Shown here: one piece after another, positions 20,871 through 31,320 of the stretch | Layout of the letters: every line of letters starts with the position of its first letter | Position numbering within the stretch: position 1 is the first letter of the stretch | NCBI GenBank assembly: GCA_020466095.1 | Contig: CM035808.1 | Location: forward strand, 69,015,957-69,079,956 | Reading direction: 5' to 3' | Source: Chlorops oryzae | Taxonomy: Eukaryota > Arthropoda > Insecta > Diptera > Chloropidae | Length of the DNA: 64,000 nucleotides | Made by a program: the position numbers and the translations under genes | Notes under the pieces: model-generated | Seen by the model: the letters and a program-made list of their open reading frames with translations, nothing else | Told to the model about the DNA's origin: nothing | The model's database searches: none

Positions 20871-23360
20871 TTCACCCAATAATTGCTTCCTTATAAAATG
20901 AAGCAGTTGTTAAAAAATAATAAATTGGCATTTGTCATAACCATATGGAATCTATTGCATTGGATAGCAAATATTTTTATATTTGTTCCGGCGACTGCCA
21001 AGAGCTTCTTATTGAAAGTTTCTTTTAAATATCTCAAAATTTTGATTTTAAGTGGTCGCAGGTTAATCCTTTAGCACCCAAGTTTTTGGTTTAATGGCTT
21101 TAAAGAAAGGTAAATGTGTTCTCCATACAGCAGCATTCAATTTTGAATCAAAAAGGAATATCTTGTGTTTCAAATTTTAAGGAAGCTAACACAACCCAAA
21201 TGCTTCCCCATACAAATCATTTTTACAGATCGCGAAGTCTTTTTTGTCTTCTTGGGCTCATAATTTGATTTTTTGATATCCGATATGCTCTATAAAGATA
21301 TTCTTGCAAAGGTACAATGTAGTAAAATTTTAAAATAAGTAGTATTCGAAGATTGTTGCAGAAAAATCGGGTTAAAAGGTCAAATATTAGAAAATTCGTC
21401 TAAAATTTTGATTCATTTATAAACTCTGAGTGCGATGCGCGACCTTAAGATGACAACCGATTTAAAAAATTTACACCATTTTGGTTATCTAAACATAACG
21501 CAAGTTTTAGTACCCCAAGCGTTTCGAAATTGGAAAAACGAGTTTTCTGACCCACTCTAGTGAACATATTAGGGTGGTCCTTATTTTAAAAAAATGTTTA
21601 TTTTTCGCGCGACACCCCGTCATTTTAATATATACCCAGAGAAAACATTTTTGTATTTTTTACAATTTTTTAAATGACATTTAGGGGTCGCTACCAGCTT
21701 TCAAAATTTTCCATATAAACTCCATATAAAAATTTGTTAGTTTCATAAAATATATTATTAATTTACAGCAGTACAAAAATCCAAGGGGTTTTTAAGCAAT
21801 TCTTTAAATTTCAGCTTAGAACATAATTGAAAAATATCAAAAAAATTCCATCACGTCAGAGTTCCAAGTTATTCGCGTATTAAGTTTTTCAATACCATTG
21901 ATGTTTTGAAAATCATATTCCTGAAATATAGTTTGAGCCATCTTAAAATTTTTAAGGCTTTTGTGTTACTAAAACGTCATTTTTTTCTATGAAATCAAAA
22001 ATAACTTATAAACCTTTAAATTAATGGTTAAAAATTGTGCTCATATTCGAAAAATGTAAAATTGTATGTAAAAATTTCTAAATCAATTGAGTAAAATAAG
22101 GTAATTTGACGTCCATCGGTTTTGATTTTTAATAAATCAATTTTTAATAGAGCGTGGATTAAGAAACTTGATCTTTTTGAACTTGAATAATTAGGCGAAT
22201 TATTTTGTTAAAATTTTATAACATCTTTCTTAATCTTGAGATTGTTTCTACAAGAAATTTCACGTTCGGTCATTTATTTAGGCTCCCTTGGTATGGGCCT
22301 GCACAAATATATCAAAAACCGTCTTAAAATCAATGTGTTTTGAGATATTGTAACCATTTGATAATTGAGCGTATATATAATATAAGACTCCGATAAGTTT
22401 TCTTAAGATTTCTAGAGGTGGGTGTGGCGAAAGGGCAAGGTTCATTACAAAATTGAACAAAAATCGGAATATGCGGCCGTTAATGGCTTAAAATTTTTTT
22501 AAGCATACCTTGTCTTATTGCTAGTTTAATTGAGGCCTTTTTTACAAAATTTTCAAATATTAATGTCCGTGTCGGGTATTGTATTGTCAGGCTAGCCTTA
22601 TTATAACACCTTCACTTGTTGTATAGGTTAGTAATTTAAGCAGGATTAATTTATGGATTGTTCTGTGTAGGATAAGGACTTCCATAATTATTAAATGTAT
22701 ATAGTTATTCTACTGTTTACTTTTGAAGTAAAAAAATATTTAAATTAAAACTTGGCACTTTTGTTTTTTAAAATTAAAACGGCAGCAACCTAGTTAGGCC
22801 AGAATAAAAGTTTTGCAGTAATATGATACAGACTAAACGTCTGAATTAGCGTCGTCAGGATTATTTTAAAATTTGTTAGATTAAAGTAATTAAGATTTGT
22901 TCAACTTTTCCAGACACGAGTGCAATTGAGAACTTCTATTCCTCATTGACTTACGTTCAAATTCCAGCGATAAAGAGGATCAGATCATAAGTCAGGATTA
23001 GTTTTGTATTTTGTAGATTATAGTAATTTGTACGCCTTGCTTCATCGCCGTAGATAACTGAGCAAACAATGCAAAGCAGAGCAGCCATGTATAGAAGGAT
23101 TTCCGTTTATTGAAGTTGATTTTAAACTAATCACGAATAAGTAAGAGGAGGACGGTGTCCATTTTATTTCAGGATATGTCCCTTTTTGTAGTTTACTAGT
23201 ACACCAAATATCAGTTATGAACTGTCAAAAAAACTACATGCTTAAATGAGAAAATTTACATTTTAAAGTGCATATTTATTGCAAAGTACTGAAAATAAAT
23301 TCAAATACTAAGAGTTCATTTTGAAGTCATGTTTTGACATATACGAAGTTACAGAGTAAG
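20871..23360. other. Long AT-rich stretch with no gene recognised
   Basis: Only very short open frames and many poly-A/T tracts are seen. The segment 21560-22480 has the look of old non-coding repeat. GC-richer spots near 22900-23150 show no coherent reading frame. Confidence 0.4.
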
Positions 23361-23902
23361 TACACTCAGACCTCACTTTGCGTCGTAGATGCGTTCCAAA
23401 AAACGCGACGCAAATTGAAACGACGCAAAGTAAATCATGATTTTCTATAGGAAGCCATCTCAGGATCGAAGATAGGCTGCCGCCTTTTTCATTCTGTCCT
23501 TAAATGTTACAAAAATGTATAAAGGTTGATAGAAAAACCGAAGTTAAACTTTATTAATTCTTAAAAAAAACAAAAAAAAAGACTAGAAACTCAATCAAAA
23601 ATTCAAAAAATGTATATAAAAAAATAAGTACGTTATAAATTTAAATATTTATTCAGATTCTGAAGACGAGCTTGGGGCTATTATGCCTCTTCTTTTTCAA
23701 AAATTTGTCCAGGGTTGGCTGAAAAGGAATCACCGCAATTCGAAAGAACAACGACGCACAGCGAAAATTTACTTTTGGAATTTCCAGGAAACAACGCAAT
23801 GCGAAAAAACAACGACGCACAGCGAAAATCTTTCTTTATTCAGTAACGATGCAATTTCGAAAACACGCAAAGTGAAACGACGCAATGTGAGGTCTGAGTG
23901 TA
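23361..23902. mobile_element. Pogo/Tigger-like MITE, 542 bp
   Basis: Terminal inverted repeats start TACACTCAGACCTCAC and end GTGAGGTCTGAGTGTA. GACGCA/GCGTC motifs recur through both arms. The outermost TA fits a TA target as in the pogo/Tigger branch, whose ends also read CAG-x-C-A-x-ACCTC. There is no coding capacity. Confidence 0.7.
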
Positions 23903-24600
23903 TCTATATAAGGAAATAGTTTTGGTGCTAAATGTTGTAGTGTTTCAATGAAAAACTGTAGGCTTTGTAAATACGTTTATTAGTGAAAAAAGCAATGTTT
24001 TGATTAGTTTGCTTGGAGCAAAACTTATAGAGTCCCGTGCAGTCTGATTGAAGTTCGTGTTTTGTGTCCACTTCACAATGATTGTTTCCAGGCGCAAGCT
24101 TTTTTTTTATTTGTCACAATGAAAAGAACTATCGCATGAAATGAATGACTGTAGAGAAGCATGCTTTGAATACCGTTTTAAACAACGATTCGTCAGATAA
24201 AAATATCTGCAATAAAGTGAAAGACATTTCGAAACGGTTTACACACGACGTAAATGCAAAATGGAAAAGAAGCGGTAGGTCATGGAAGCTTTTAAGTCTT
24301 CAAAGCTACTGGCGCTGGACGACCTTTTACAGAATTAAGTAAATGTCTTTTATCAACACAAAAGAAAAACACTATGCCACTAGTCAGATAAGCCTCATCG
24401 GAAGAACTCATGGAAGCTGTACGCAAGAAATAATACAAAGACGGCAAAAGAAATGCGTCAACAGTTTTTTAAAAATTGCGAGAATTTTAGTGTTACAGAC
24501 TGCAGTCTGACAATAAAATATACACCAGAAGAAGCTTTGGCGTTGTACATTGATAGACACATTACGAGGCACTCATATATACTAATGCAAGGAGGTAGTA

Positions 24601-25896
24601 ACAGGTTGGCTGATAAGTCCCCGGTCTGACACATAGATGGCTTCGCTAGTATTAAATGCATATTATTTTTATATGGTGGCAACCTTCAAATGATTCGTGT
24701 CAAAATTTGACGTCTGTAAGTCAATTATTTTGTGAGATAGAGCGTCTTTTGTGAAGCAACTTTTGTTATTGTGAAAAAAATGGAAAAAAAGGAATTTCGT
24801 GTTTTGATAAAATACTGTTTTCTGAAGGGAAAAAATACAGTGGAAGCAAAAACTTGGCTTGATAATGAGTTTCCGGACTCTGCCCCAGGAAAATCAACAA
24901 AAATTGATTGGTATACAAAATTCAAGCGTGGTGAAATGAGCACGGAGGACGGTGAACGCAGTGGACGCCCGAAACAGGTGGTTGGTTACCGACGAAAACA
25001 TAAAAAAAATTCACAAAATGATTTTGAATGACCGTAAATCGAAGTTGATCGAGATAGCAGAGGCCTTAAAGATATCAAAGGAACGTGTTGGTCATATCAT
25101 TCATCAATATTTGGATATGAAAAAGCTCTGTGCAAAATGGGTGCCGCGCGAGCTCACATTTGACCAAAAACAACAACGTGTTGATGATTCTGAGCGGTGT
25201 TTGCAGCTGTTAACTCGCAATACACCCGAGTTTTTGCGTCGATATGTGACAATGGATGAAACATGACTCTGTTACTACACTCCTGAGTCCAATCGACAGT
25301 CGGCTGAGTGGACAGCGATCCGTGAACCGTCTCCGAAGCGTGGAAAGACTCAAAAGTCCGCTGGCAAAGTAATGGTCCTGTTTTTTGGGATGGGTATGGA
25401 ATAATTTTTATCGATTATCTTGAGAAGGGAAAAACCATCAACAGTGACTATTATATGTCGTTATTGGAGCGTTTGAAGGTCGAAATTTCGGCAAAACGGC
25501 CCCATATGAAGAAGAAAAAAGTGTTGTTCCACCAAGACAACGCACCGTGCCACAAGTCATTGAGAACGATGGCAAAAATTCATGAATTAGGCTTCGAATT
25601 GCTTCCCCACCCACCGTATTCGCCAGATCTGGCCCCAGCGACTTTTTCTTGTTCTCAAACCTCAAAAGGATGCTCGCAGGGAAAAAATTTGGCTGGAATG
25701 AAGAGGTGATCGCCTAAACTGAGGCCTATTTTGAGGCAAAACCGAAGGAGTACTACCAAAATGGTATCAAAAAATTGGAAGGTCGTTATAATCGTTGTAT
25801 CGCTCTTGAAGGGAACTATGTTGAATAATAAAAACGAATTTTGACAAAAAAAATGTGTTTTTCTTTGTTAGACCGGGGACTTATCAGCCAACCTGT
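24601..25896 (+). mobile_element. Himar1-type mariner, copy 2 (dead)
   Basis: It is 1296 bp, with ends ACAGGTTGGCTGATAA and its complement and TA duplications at 24599-24600 and 25897-25898. It is inserted in the repeat-family ORF; removing it and one TA gives GGS-KKRNAN in frame. Confidence 0.93.
24780..25828 (+). pseudogene. Himar1 transposase, copy 2, multiply broken
   Basis: Starts MEKKEFRVLIK. Relative to copy 3 it has a 4-bp GGTT repeat insertion near 24982, TGG to TGA directly after the first catalytic motif (MDET-stop, 25263-25265), single-base losses near 25376 and 25636, and GAA to TAA near 25714. The second catalytic aspartate motif HQDNAPC is intact. At least five lesions indicate long inactivity. 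Confidence 0.92.
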
Positions 25897-26136
25897 TAAG
25901 AAACGTAATGCTAATAGTTATCCATATTTTAGGCGGTAGAATATCAAGCACATCTGGGGAAGTATCCTTGTAAAATTAAGTTGATCACATTATTATGAGG
26001 ATCATAGAATCTGAGAAAAATTTGTGGGAAGCGTGCAATGAGAAACTCTTGAATGCAAATGGGGCTGTGATAGGAGCAATGGTCACGCAACTTACAGGCA
26101 GGGTTATAGCGAACTGACTGCGAGTTGTTTTGATGA

Positions 26137-26395
26137 ACATATCCCGCACCCTTTTCTAAGGTGACACAACTCAAAAATCGTCAATTTTGAGTTAACATAT
26201 GAAACTTGGTTATAGTTCACCTCTCTATCTGCACGAAAAATTCTATTCCATTTTGGCTATTATAAAAAGCTGAAATACCCCGTCAACGCCTTTCATCTTG
26301 CTTTGATTGACACTGCCACGCATTTTGTTTTTTGCGTTTTCTGAAAAATGAGAAATTTTGAGTTGTGTCACCTTAGAAGAGGGTGTGCGATATGT
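26137..26395. mobile_element. 259-bp foldback MITE
   Basis: The left arm contains CTAAGGTGACACAACTC, and the right arm GAGTTGTGTCACCTTAG. The inverted arms are about 40 bp with a few mismatches and start ACATATC. It is inserted in the decayed repeat-family ORF. Confidence 0.6.
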
Positions 26396-27481
26396 TTGCA
26401 ATTTGTCTTGTTTCTCTACGAATATTAATATGCGATACAGTTGTGTGGAAGAATCCACGCCCATCTTCAACGTCCTAATATCGACCCTTAAAATAATATT
26501 TCAAAAACAGACTTTTTCGGTTATTAGTGGTGAGGTAAAAAAAAATAAAGGGACAAATTCTTAACATTTCATCAACACTAATTGGAAAATTATAAATTCT
26601 ACATCGCTTCCACGACCGTGATTGACGGCAAAACATTTGGTGTTATTGCAGACTCTTCATCGCAAATATGTGGTATTTGTAAAGCGTCTCCCAAAGTTAT
26701 GAACGATTTGCACATCCTTAAACATCGATTATGTCTTGAAAGCATGTACGAATACGGTCTATCTACGCTGCACTTTTGGATAAGATTTTTTTAATTGCAT
26801 CTTTTAGATTGCGTATAGAATACCAAAAAAGAAGTGGCAGATACAAGGCGCTGACAAGGAGACAGCAAGTCAAACAAAATCGAACATTCAGGAAATGTCA
26901 AGAAGTTAATTGGATCTTTTAGTGGATTTTCCCAAACCTGGCTCCGGAAACACAAATACGGGGAATACTGCTAGACGCTTTTTCAAGAATCCCTATATGG
27001 GTTCTTCTATAACGGAAGTAAGCGATCAATAAATAAATAATTTCAGTAATATTCTAGGAACTTTATCTTCTGAATACAAAATTAATGTAGAAAATATTCG
27101 AATGTATACACTGAATACAGCGGAGAAGTTCATAGAGCTATATCTATGGTCTTACATACCGAATTTATTATATAAAGTACTTCTTCGTGGATCTGTATAT
27201 ACCTGTAATAGGCAAAATCGCATTACCTACGAATAGGTCTTTTCTCCGAAGAAGTTTTGGAGGTTCGAAACAAAGACCTAAGGTATATCCGACAACACCA
27301 TACACCGAAAACATCCAGGCAAAAAACAATGCATGATCTAATAAGCCAGTTATTTGTGTCATCCGACCCAATAATATCCTTCATATCTAGCGGAAATCTC
27401 AAATGGTTAAAAAAATTACATTTCTATCCACGATTAGGTATTGAATTTACTTCAAGAGACAGAATTGGACTCACTTACTGA

Positions 27482-27940
27482 GCCTGTGAGCTCAGATTCC
27501 GAATAGAAACTGTTCTATAGCTTATAAAAATTTTTCTTTTATTATTTTTCTTGCTTTATAAAAATATTCAATAAAAAGTGAATATTAATTCATCATAAAC
27601 AAATAATAAATAAGATTAACTAACCCTTGCATGCCTAATTTTGCTAAAAGTTAAACTTGGGCCTCAGAGTAACCCTAACAAATACTGATGTTTACCTATC
27701 TGAGATAGTAATATTAAGAATAACAGTAATCTATATTTCTTTATCGTCACCGGGAGTTAATTGCAGCTAAGCGTTCAAAATCTATCACTATGCGACGCTT
27801 TGAATTAAATTTGTACAGAAGTTGAACCGAACTTTGACTTTCTCTCCTCTTTCTTTCTCTTCATTTATAATTTCTCTCATTGTAGCTTTGTTATTTCGCC
27901 AAAGCTGTCCAGAATAAATATTTATCGATAAACTTAATTT
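27482..27940. other. AT-rich non-coding stretch between two elements
   Basis: A polypyrimidine run sits at 27838-27885. No gene was recognised. It may include the 5' UTR of the Jockey element that follows. Confidence 0.35.
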
Positions 27941-28713
27941 TAAACCTGAAAGAAAGCATTCTTTTAGTGGCTCTAATGCCAGAAAGGCTTATTTAATAGT
28001 GAAAGCGCCTGAAGTACCGCCCTGGCAAAATCATTCCACTGCTCACACGGAATTATCCAACACAAAAACCAACAAGACTGCGACACCAACAACAGGCGTT
28101 GGGCTTTCTGTTAATAGCGGTTCAAAAGCTCCTGCTAATAACGTAGGTGATCCAGCAGTGCAGACAGGCATGAATCGGTACATTAAGATTAAAAGGAAAC
28201 TTAGCTCACAGAAATCAAATGTGGGTAAAGCTAAAATAAATAAAACAAAATCTGACGCTAACCAATCGAACGCTTTAAGTGGAAATAGATTTGCGGCTCT
28301 AAGCACAGAGCCCACTGAGACATCTGAAACAGCAAAGGATGGCGGAGAAAAATCAACAAAACCGCCTCCAGTATATCTTAGAAAGCGTAGTTCCAACAAT
28401 TTGGTCACGAGCCTGACCCAGTTAATTGGAAAGAAGTCCTTGCACATCATGCCTCTTACTAGAGGAAATGTTTATGAGACCAAAATTCGGTTCTATAATG
28501 TAAATAATTACAGAATTGTCACAAAATTCCTTGACGACAACAAAAAAAGCTACTACACGTATCAGCTTTAAAGCAGCAAAGGCCTTAGTGTAGTTATTAA
28601 AGGCATTGCATCAGATGTAGATCTTGTGGAAATTAAACAAGCTCTAGAGGAAAAGGGCTTTAAAATTAGGAACGTAATGAACATTTTCAATAGGAATAAC
28701 AGCCCACAGCCTA

Positions 28714-30006
28714 ACAGGTTGGCTGATAAGTCCCCGGTCTGACACATAGATAGCGTCGCTAGTATTAAATGCATATTATTTTTATATAGTGGCAACCTTC
28801 AAATGATTCCTGTCAAAATTTGACGTCTGTAAGTCAATTAGTTTGTGAGATAGAGCGTCTTTTGTGAAGCAACTTTTGTTATTGTGAAAAAAATGGAAAA
28901 AAAGGAATTTCGCGTTTTGATAAAATACTGTTTTATGAAGGGAAAAAATACAGTGGAAGCAAAAACTTGGCTTGATAATGAGTTTCCGGACTCTGCCCCA
29001 GAAAAATCAACAATAATTGATTGGTATGCAAAATTCAAGCGTGGTGAAATGAGCACGGAGGACGGTAAACGCAGTGGACGCCCGAAAGAGGTGGTTACCG
29101 ACGAAAACATCAATAAAATTCACAAAATGATTTTGAATGACCGTAAAATGAAGTTGATCGAGATAGCAGAGGCCTTAAAGATATCAAAGGAAAGTGTTGG
29201 TCATATCATTCATCAATATTTGGATATGAAAAAGCTCTGTGACAAATGGGTGCCGCGCGAGCTCACATTTGACCAAAAACAACAACGTGTTGATGATTCT
29301 GAGCGGTGTTTGCAGCTGTTAACTCGCAATACACCCGAGTTTTTGCGTCGATATGTGACAATGGATGAAACATGGCTCTATCACTACACTCCTGAGTCCA
29401 ATCGACAGTCGGCTGAGTGGATAGCGATCGGTGAACCGTCTCCGAAGCGTGGAAAGACTCAAAGGTACGCTGGCAAAGTAATGGCCTCTGTTTTTTGGGA
29501 TGGGCATGGAATAATTTTTATCGATTATCTTGAGAAGAGAAAAACCATCAACAGTGACTATTATATGTCGTTTTTGGAGAGTTTGAAGGTAGAAATTGCG
29601 GCAAAACGGCCCCATATGAAGAAGAAAAAAGTGTTGTTCCACCAAGACAACGCACCGTGCCACAAGTCATTGAAAACGATGGCAAAAATTCATGAATTAG
29701 GCTTCGAGTTGCTTCCCCACCCACCGTATTCTTCAGATCTGGCCCCCAGCGACTTTTTCTTGTTCTCAGACCTCAAAAGGATGCTCGCAGGGAAAAAATT
29801 TGGCTGCAATGAAGAGGTGATCGCCGAAACTGAGGCCTATTTTGAGGCAAAACCGAAGGAGTACTACCAAAATGGTATCAAAAAATTGGAAGGTCGTTAT
29901 AATCGTTGTATCGCTCTTGAAGGGAACTATGTTGAATAATAAAAACGAATTTTGACAAAAAAATGTGTTTTTCTTTGTTAGACCGGGGACTTATCAGCCA
30001 ACCTGT
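28714..30006 (+). mobile_element. Himar1-type mariner, copy 3 (apparently intact)
   Basis: It is 1293 bp, with terminal inverted repeats ACAGGTTGGCTGATAA and complement and TA duplications at 28712-28713 and 30007-30008. Joining the flanks with a single TA gives SPQP-MFKKEL, continuous Jockey ORF1. Confidence 0.95.
28893..29939 (+). CDS. Mariner transposase, Himar1-like, intact 348-residue ORF
   Basis: It begins MEKKEFRVLIK and ends LEGNYVE, exactly 348 codons, the length of Himar1 transposase. The N-terminal half holds two helix-turn-helix DNA-binding units (KIHKMILNDRK, ALKISKESVGHII) and the linker motif WVPRELTF. The catalytic DD34D triad is present: MDETW, HQDNAPC and APSDFF. It would bind the inverted repeats, cut at both ends and join to TA sites. 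Unusual residues compared with the other two copies include KESVGH (others KERVGH), LCDKWVP (others LCAKWVP), TQRYAGK (others TQKSAGK) and YSSDLAP (copy 1 YSPDLAR). Whether these impair activity cannot be read from sequence. The start is the ATG shared by all copies. No introns. Confidence 0.95.
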   Translation: MEKKEFRVLIKYCFMKGKNTVEAKTWLDNEFPDSAPEKSTIIDWYAKFKRGEMSTEDGKRSGRPKEVVTDENINKIHKMILNDRKMKLIEIAEALKISKESVGHIIHQYLDMKKLCDKWVPRELTFDQKQQRVDDSERCLQLLTRNTPEFLRRYVTMDETWLYHYTPESNRQSAEWIAIGEPSPKRGKTQRYAGKVMASVFWDGHGIIFIDYLEKRKTINSDYYMSFLESLKVEIAAKRPHMKKKKVLFHQDNAPCHKSLKTMAKIHELGFELLPHPPYSSDLAPSDFFLFSDLKRMLAGKKFGCNEEVIAETEAYFEAKPKEYYQNGIKKLEGRYNRCIALEGNYVE

Positions 30007-30547
30007 TATGTTCAAAAAAGAACTTAGTCCGGACAACTTAAAACTAAAAAAAAAAAATGAGACTCATTCAATCTATGGATTACAATTTCTTATTCACTGT
30101 AGAGTTGTAATAGAAGAACCACATAAGCGTACTGGCCCTGTCCAATGTATCAATTGCCAAGAATATGGCCATACTAAGTCCTACTGCACCCTACGCATGG
30201 TCTGTGTCGTTTCCGGAGAATTTCACATCTCTGCAAACTGTAATAAAAATAAAACTGACAAAAAGTGTAGCAACTGTGGTGGAGATCACACAGCAAGTTA
30301 TAGGGGATGTCCAGTATATAAAGAACTAAAAAAAACGTATGTCAGAAAAAAAACAAGCCAGTCGTAATAGGTCGAATCAAAATGCATTCCAAAACCGAAT
30401 TTTCTCACAACCAAATAAATTCAGCGTTCCGGTGACTAATAAATTGTCCTAAGCAAATGTTGCTAGTTCCATAAGTTCCATAAGTGCCCATTCTGCCCCT
30501 CAACAGCAGAACTGTAGCTTGGAATCCATGTTAGTCAGTCTGACACA

Positions 30548-31320
30548 GTGTATGACATAATTTATGTCGCAAATGCAAAATACACTCCAGGAGTTACTAA
30601 GAGCACAAAACCAGTTGCTCCAAATTTTAACTGCACAAAAAGGAGTTTACTTATTATATCCTCATGGAACGCAAATGGTATAAATCAGCGTAAGCTAGAA
30701 TTATCACATTTCCCCTTAAACTACTCTATTGATGTAATGCTTATTTCGGAGACACATCTAACAGATAAAAATAATTTTTCGTTATCAGGCTATAAATTTT
30801 ACAAAACAAACCACCTTGATGGGAAAGCACATGGAGGAACGCGTATATTGATTCGTAATAGAATTAAACAATTCCCTGTCGAACCTTTCGCAAAAAATTA
30901 CTTCCAAGCGACTTCGGTTTCTATTGAAAGTTGTGCTGCAAATTTCATTTTGTCAGCAATATATTGTCCTCCACAATTCTCAGTCAGCGAAAATCACTTT
31001 AATGAATTTTTCAACACCCTTGGAAATAAATTTTTAGCAGCAGGCGATTATAATGCAAAACACTTCCATCGGAGCTCTCGTCTGATGTCTCCAAGGGGTA
31101 GACAATTATACAACACACTGATAAATAGCTCCAGTACTCTAGGATTTGATTCACCCGGACATCGCACGTATTAGCCAACAGATCTAAATAAAATACCAGA
31201 TTTCATGGATTTTGCCATTACAACAGGCTTTGATAATTCGCGTGTTTCAACGTCTATTTGCTACAAAATGTCTTCAGATCATTGTCCTCTACTAATCGAA
31301 ATTTCAGGAAACATAAAAAC
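30548..31320 (+). pseudogene. Jockey endonuclease domain
   Basis: The apurinic/apyrimidinic-type endonuclease reads SSWNANGI, LISETHL, GDYNAKH and SSDHCPLL, which are the metal-binding asparagine, glutamate, D-x-N and S-D-H motifs in the right order. One TAG at 31172-31174 interrupts it, and after it the frame continues with NKIPDFMDFAITTGF. It would nick target DNA to prime reverse transcription. Confidence 0.8.

Larger units (their letters stand above)
24145..27481 (+). pseudogene. Repeat-family ORF remnant (YTPEEAL/EARNKD type), interrupted twice
   Basis: Coding pieces on the plus strand are KYTPEEALALYIDRH (frame near 24510-24560, one change), then across Himar1 copy 2 MQGGSKKRNANSYPYF (24585-24600 joined to 25899-25940), IASTTVIDGKTFGVIA and SSQICGICKASPKVMND (26582-26700), LNTAEKFIELYLWSYIPN (27110-27160) and VRNKDLRYIRQHHTPKT with SSDPIISFISS (27257-27400). 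This signature set is, from memory, that of a multi-copy uncharacterised protein family in insects. Function is unknown, probably mobile-element derived. Multiple stops make it inactive. Confidence 0.45.
27960..30367 (+). pseudogene. Jockey ORF1 (nucleic-acid-binding gag-like), split by Himar1
   Basis: The low-complexity N-terminal part (PEVPPWQNHS, NRFAALSTE, PPPVYLRKRSS) is followed by the RNA-binding region (LTRGNVYETKIRF). One extra T near 28566 shifts frame into SSKGLSVVIKGI and EIKQALEEKGFK. After Himar1 it resumes with ELSPDNLK, KKNETHSIYGLQFL and the knuckles CINCQEYGHTKSYC and CSNCGGDH. A middle knuckle has lost a cysteine (CVVSGEFH). A stop lies at 30365-30367. The protein normally packages element RNA. 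Confidence 0.75.
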
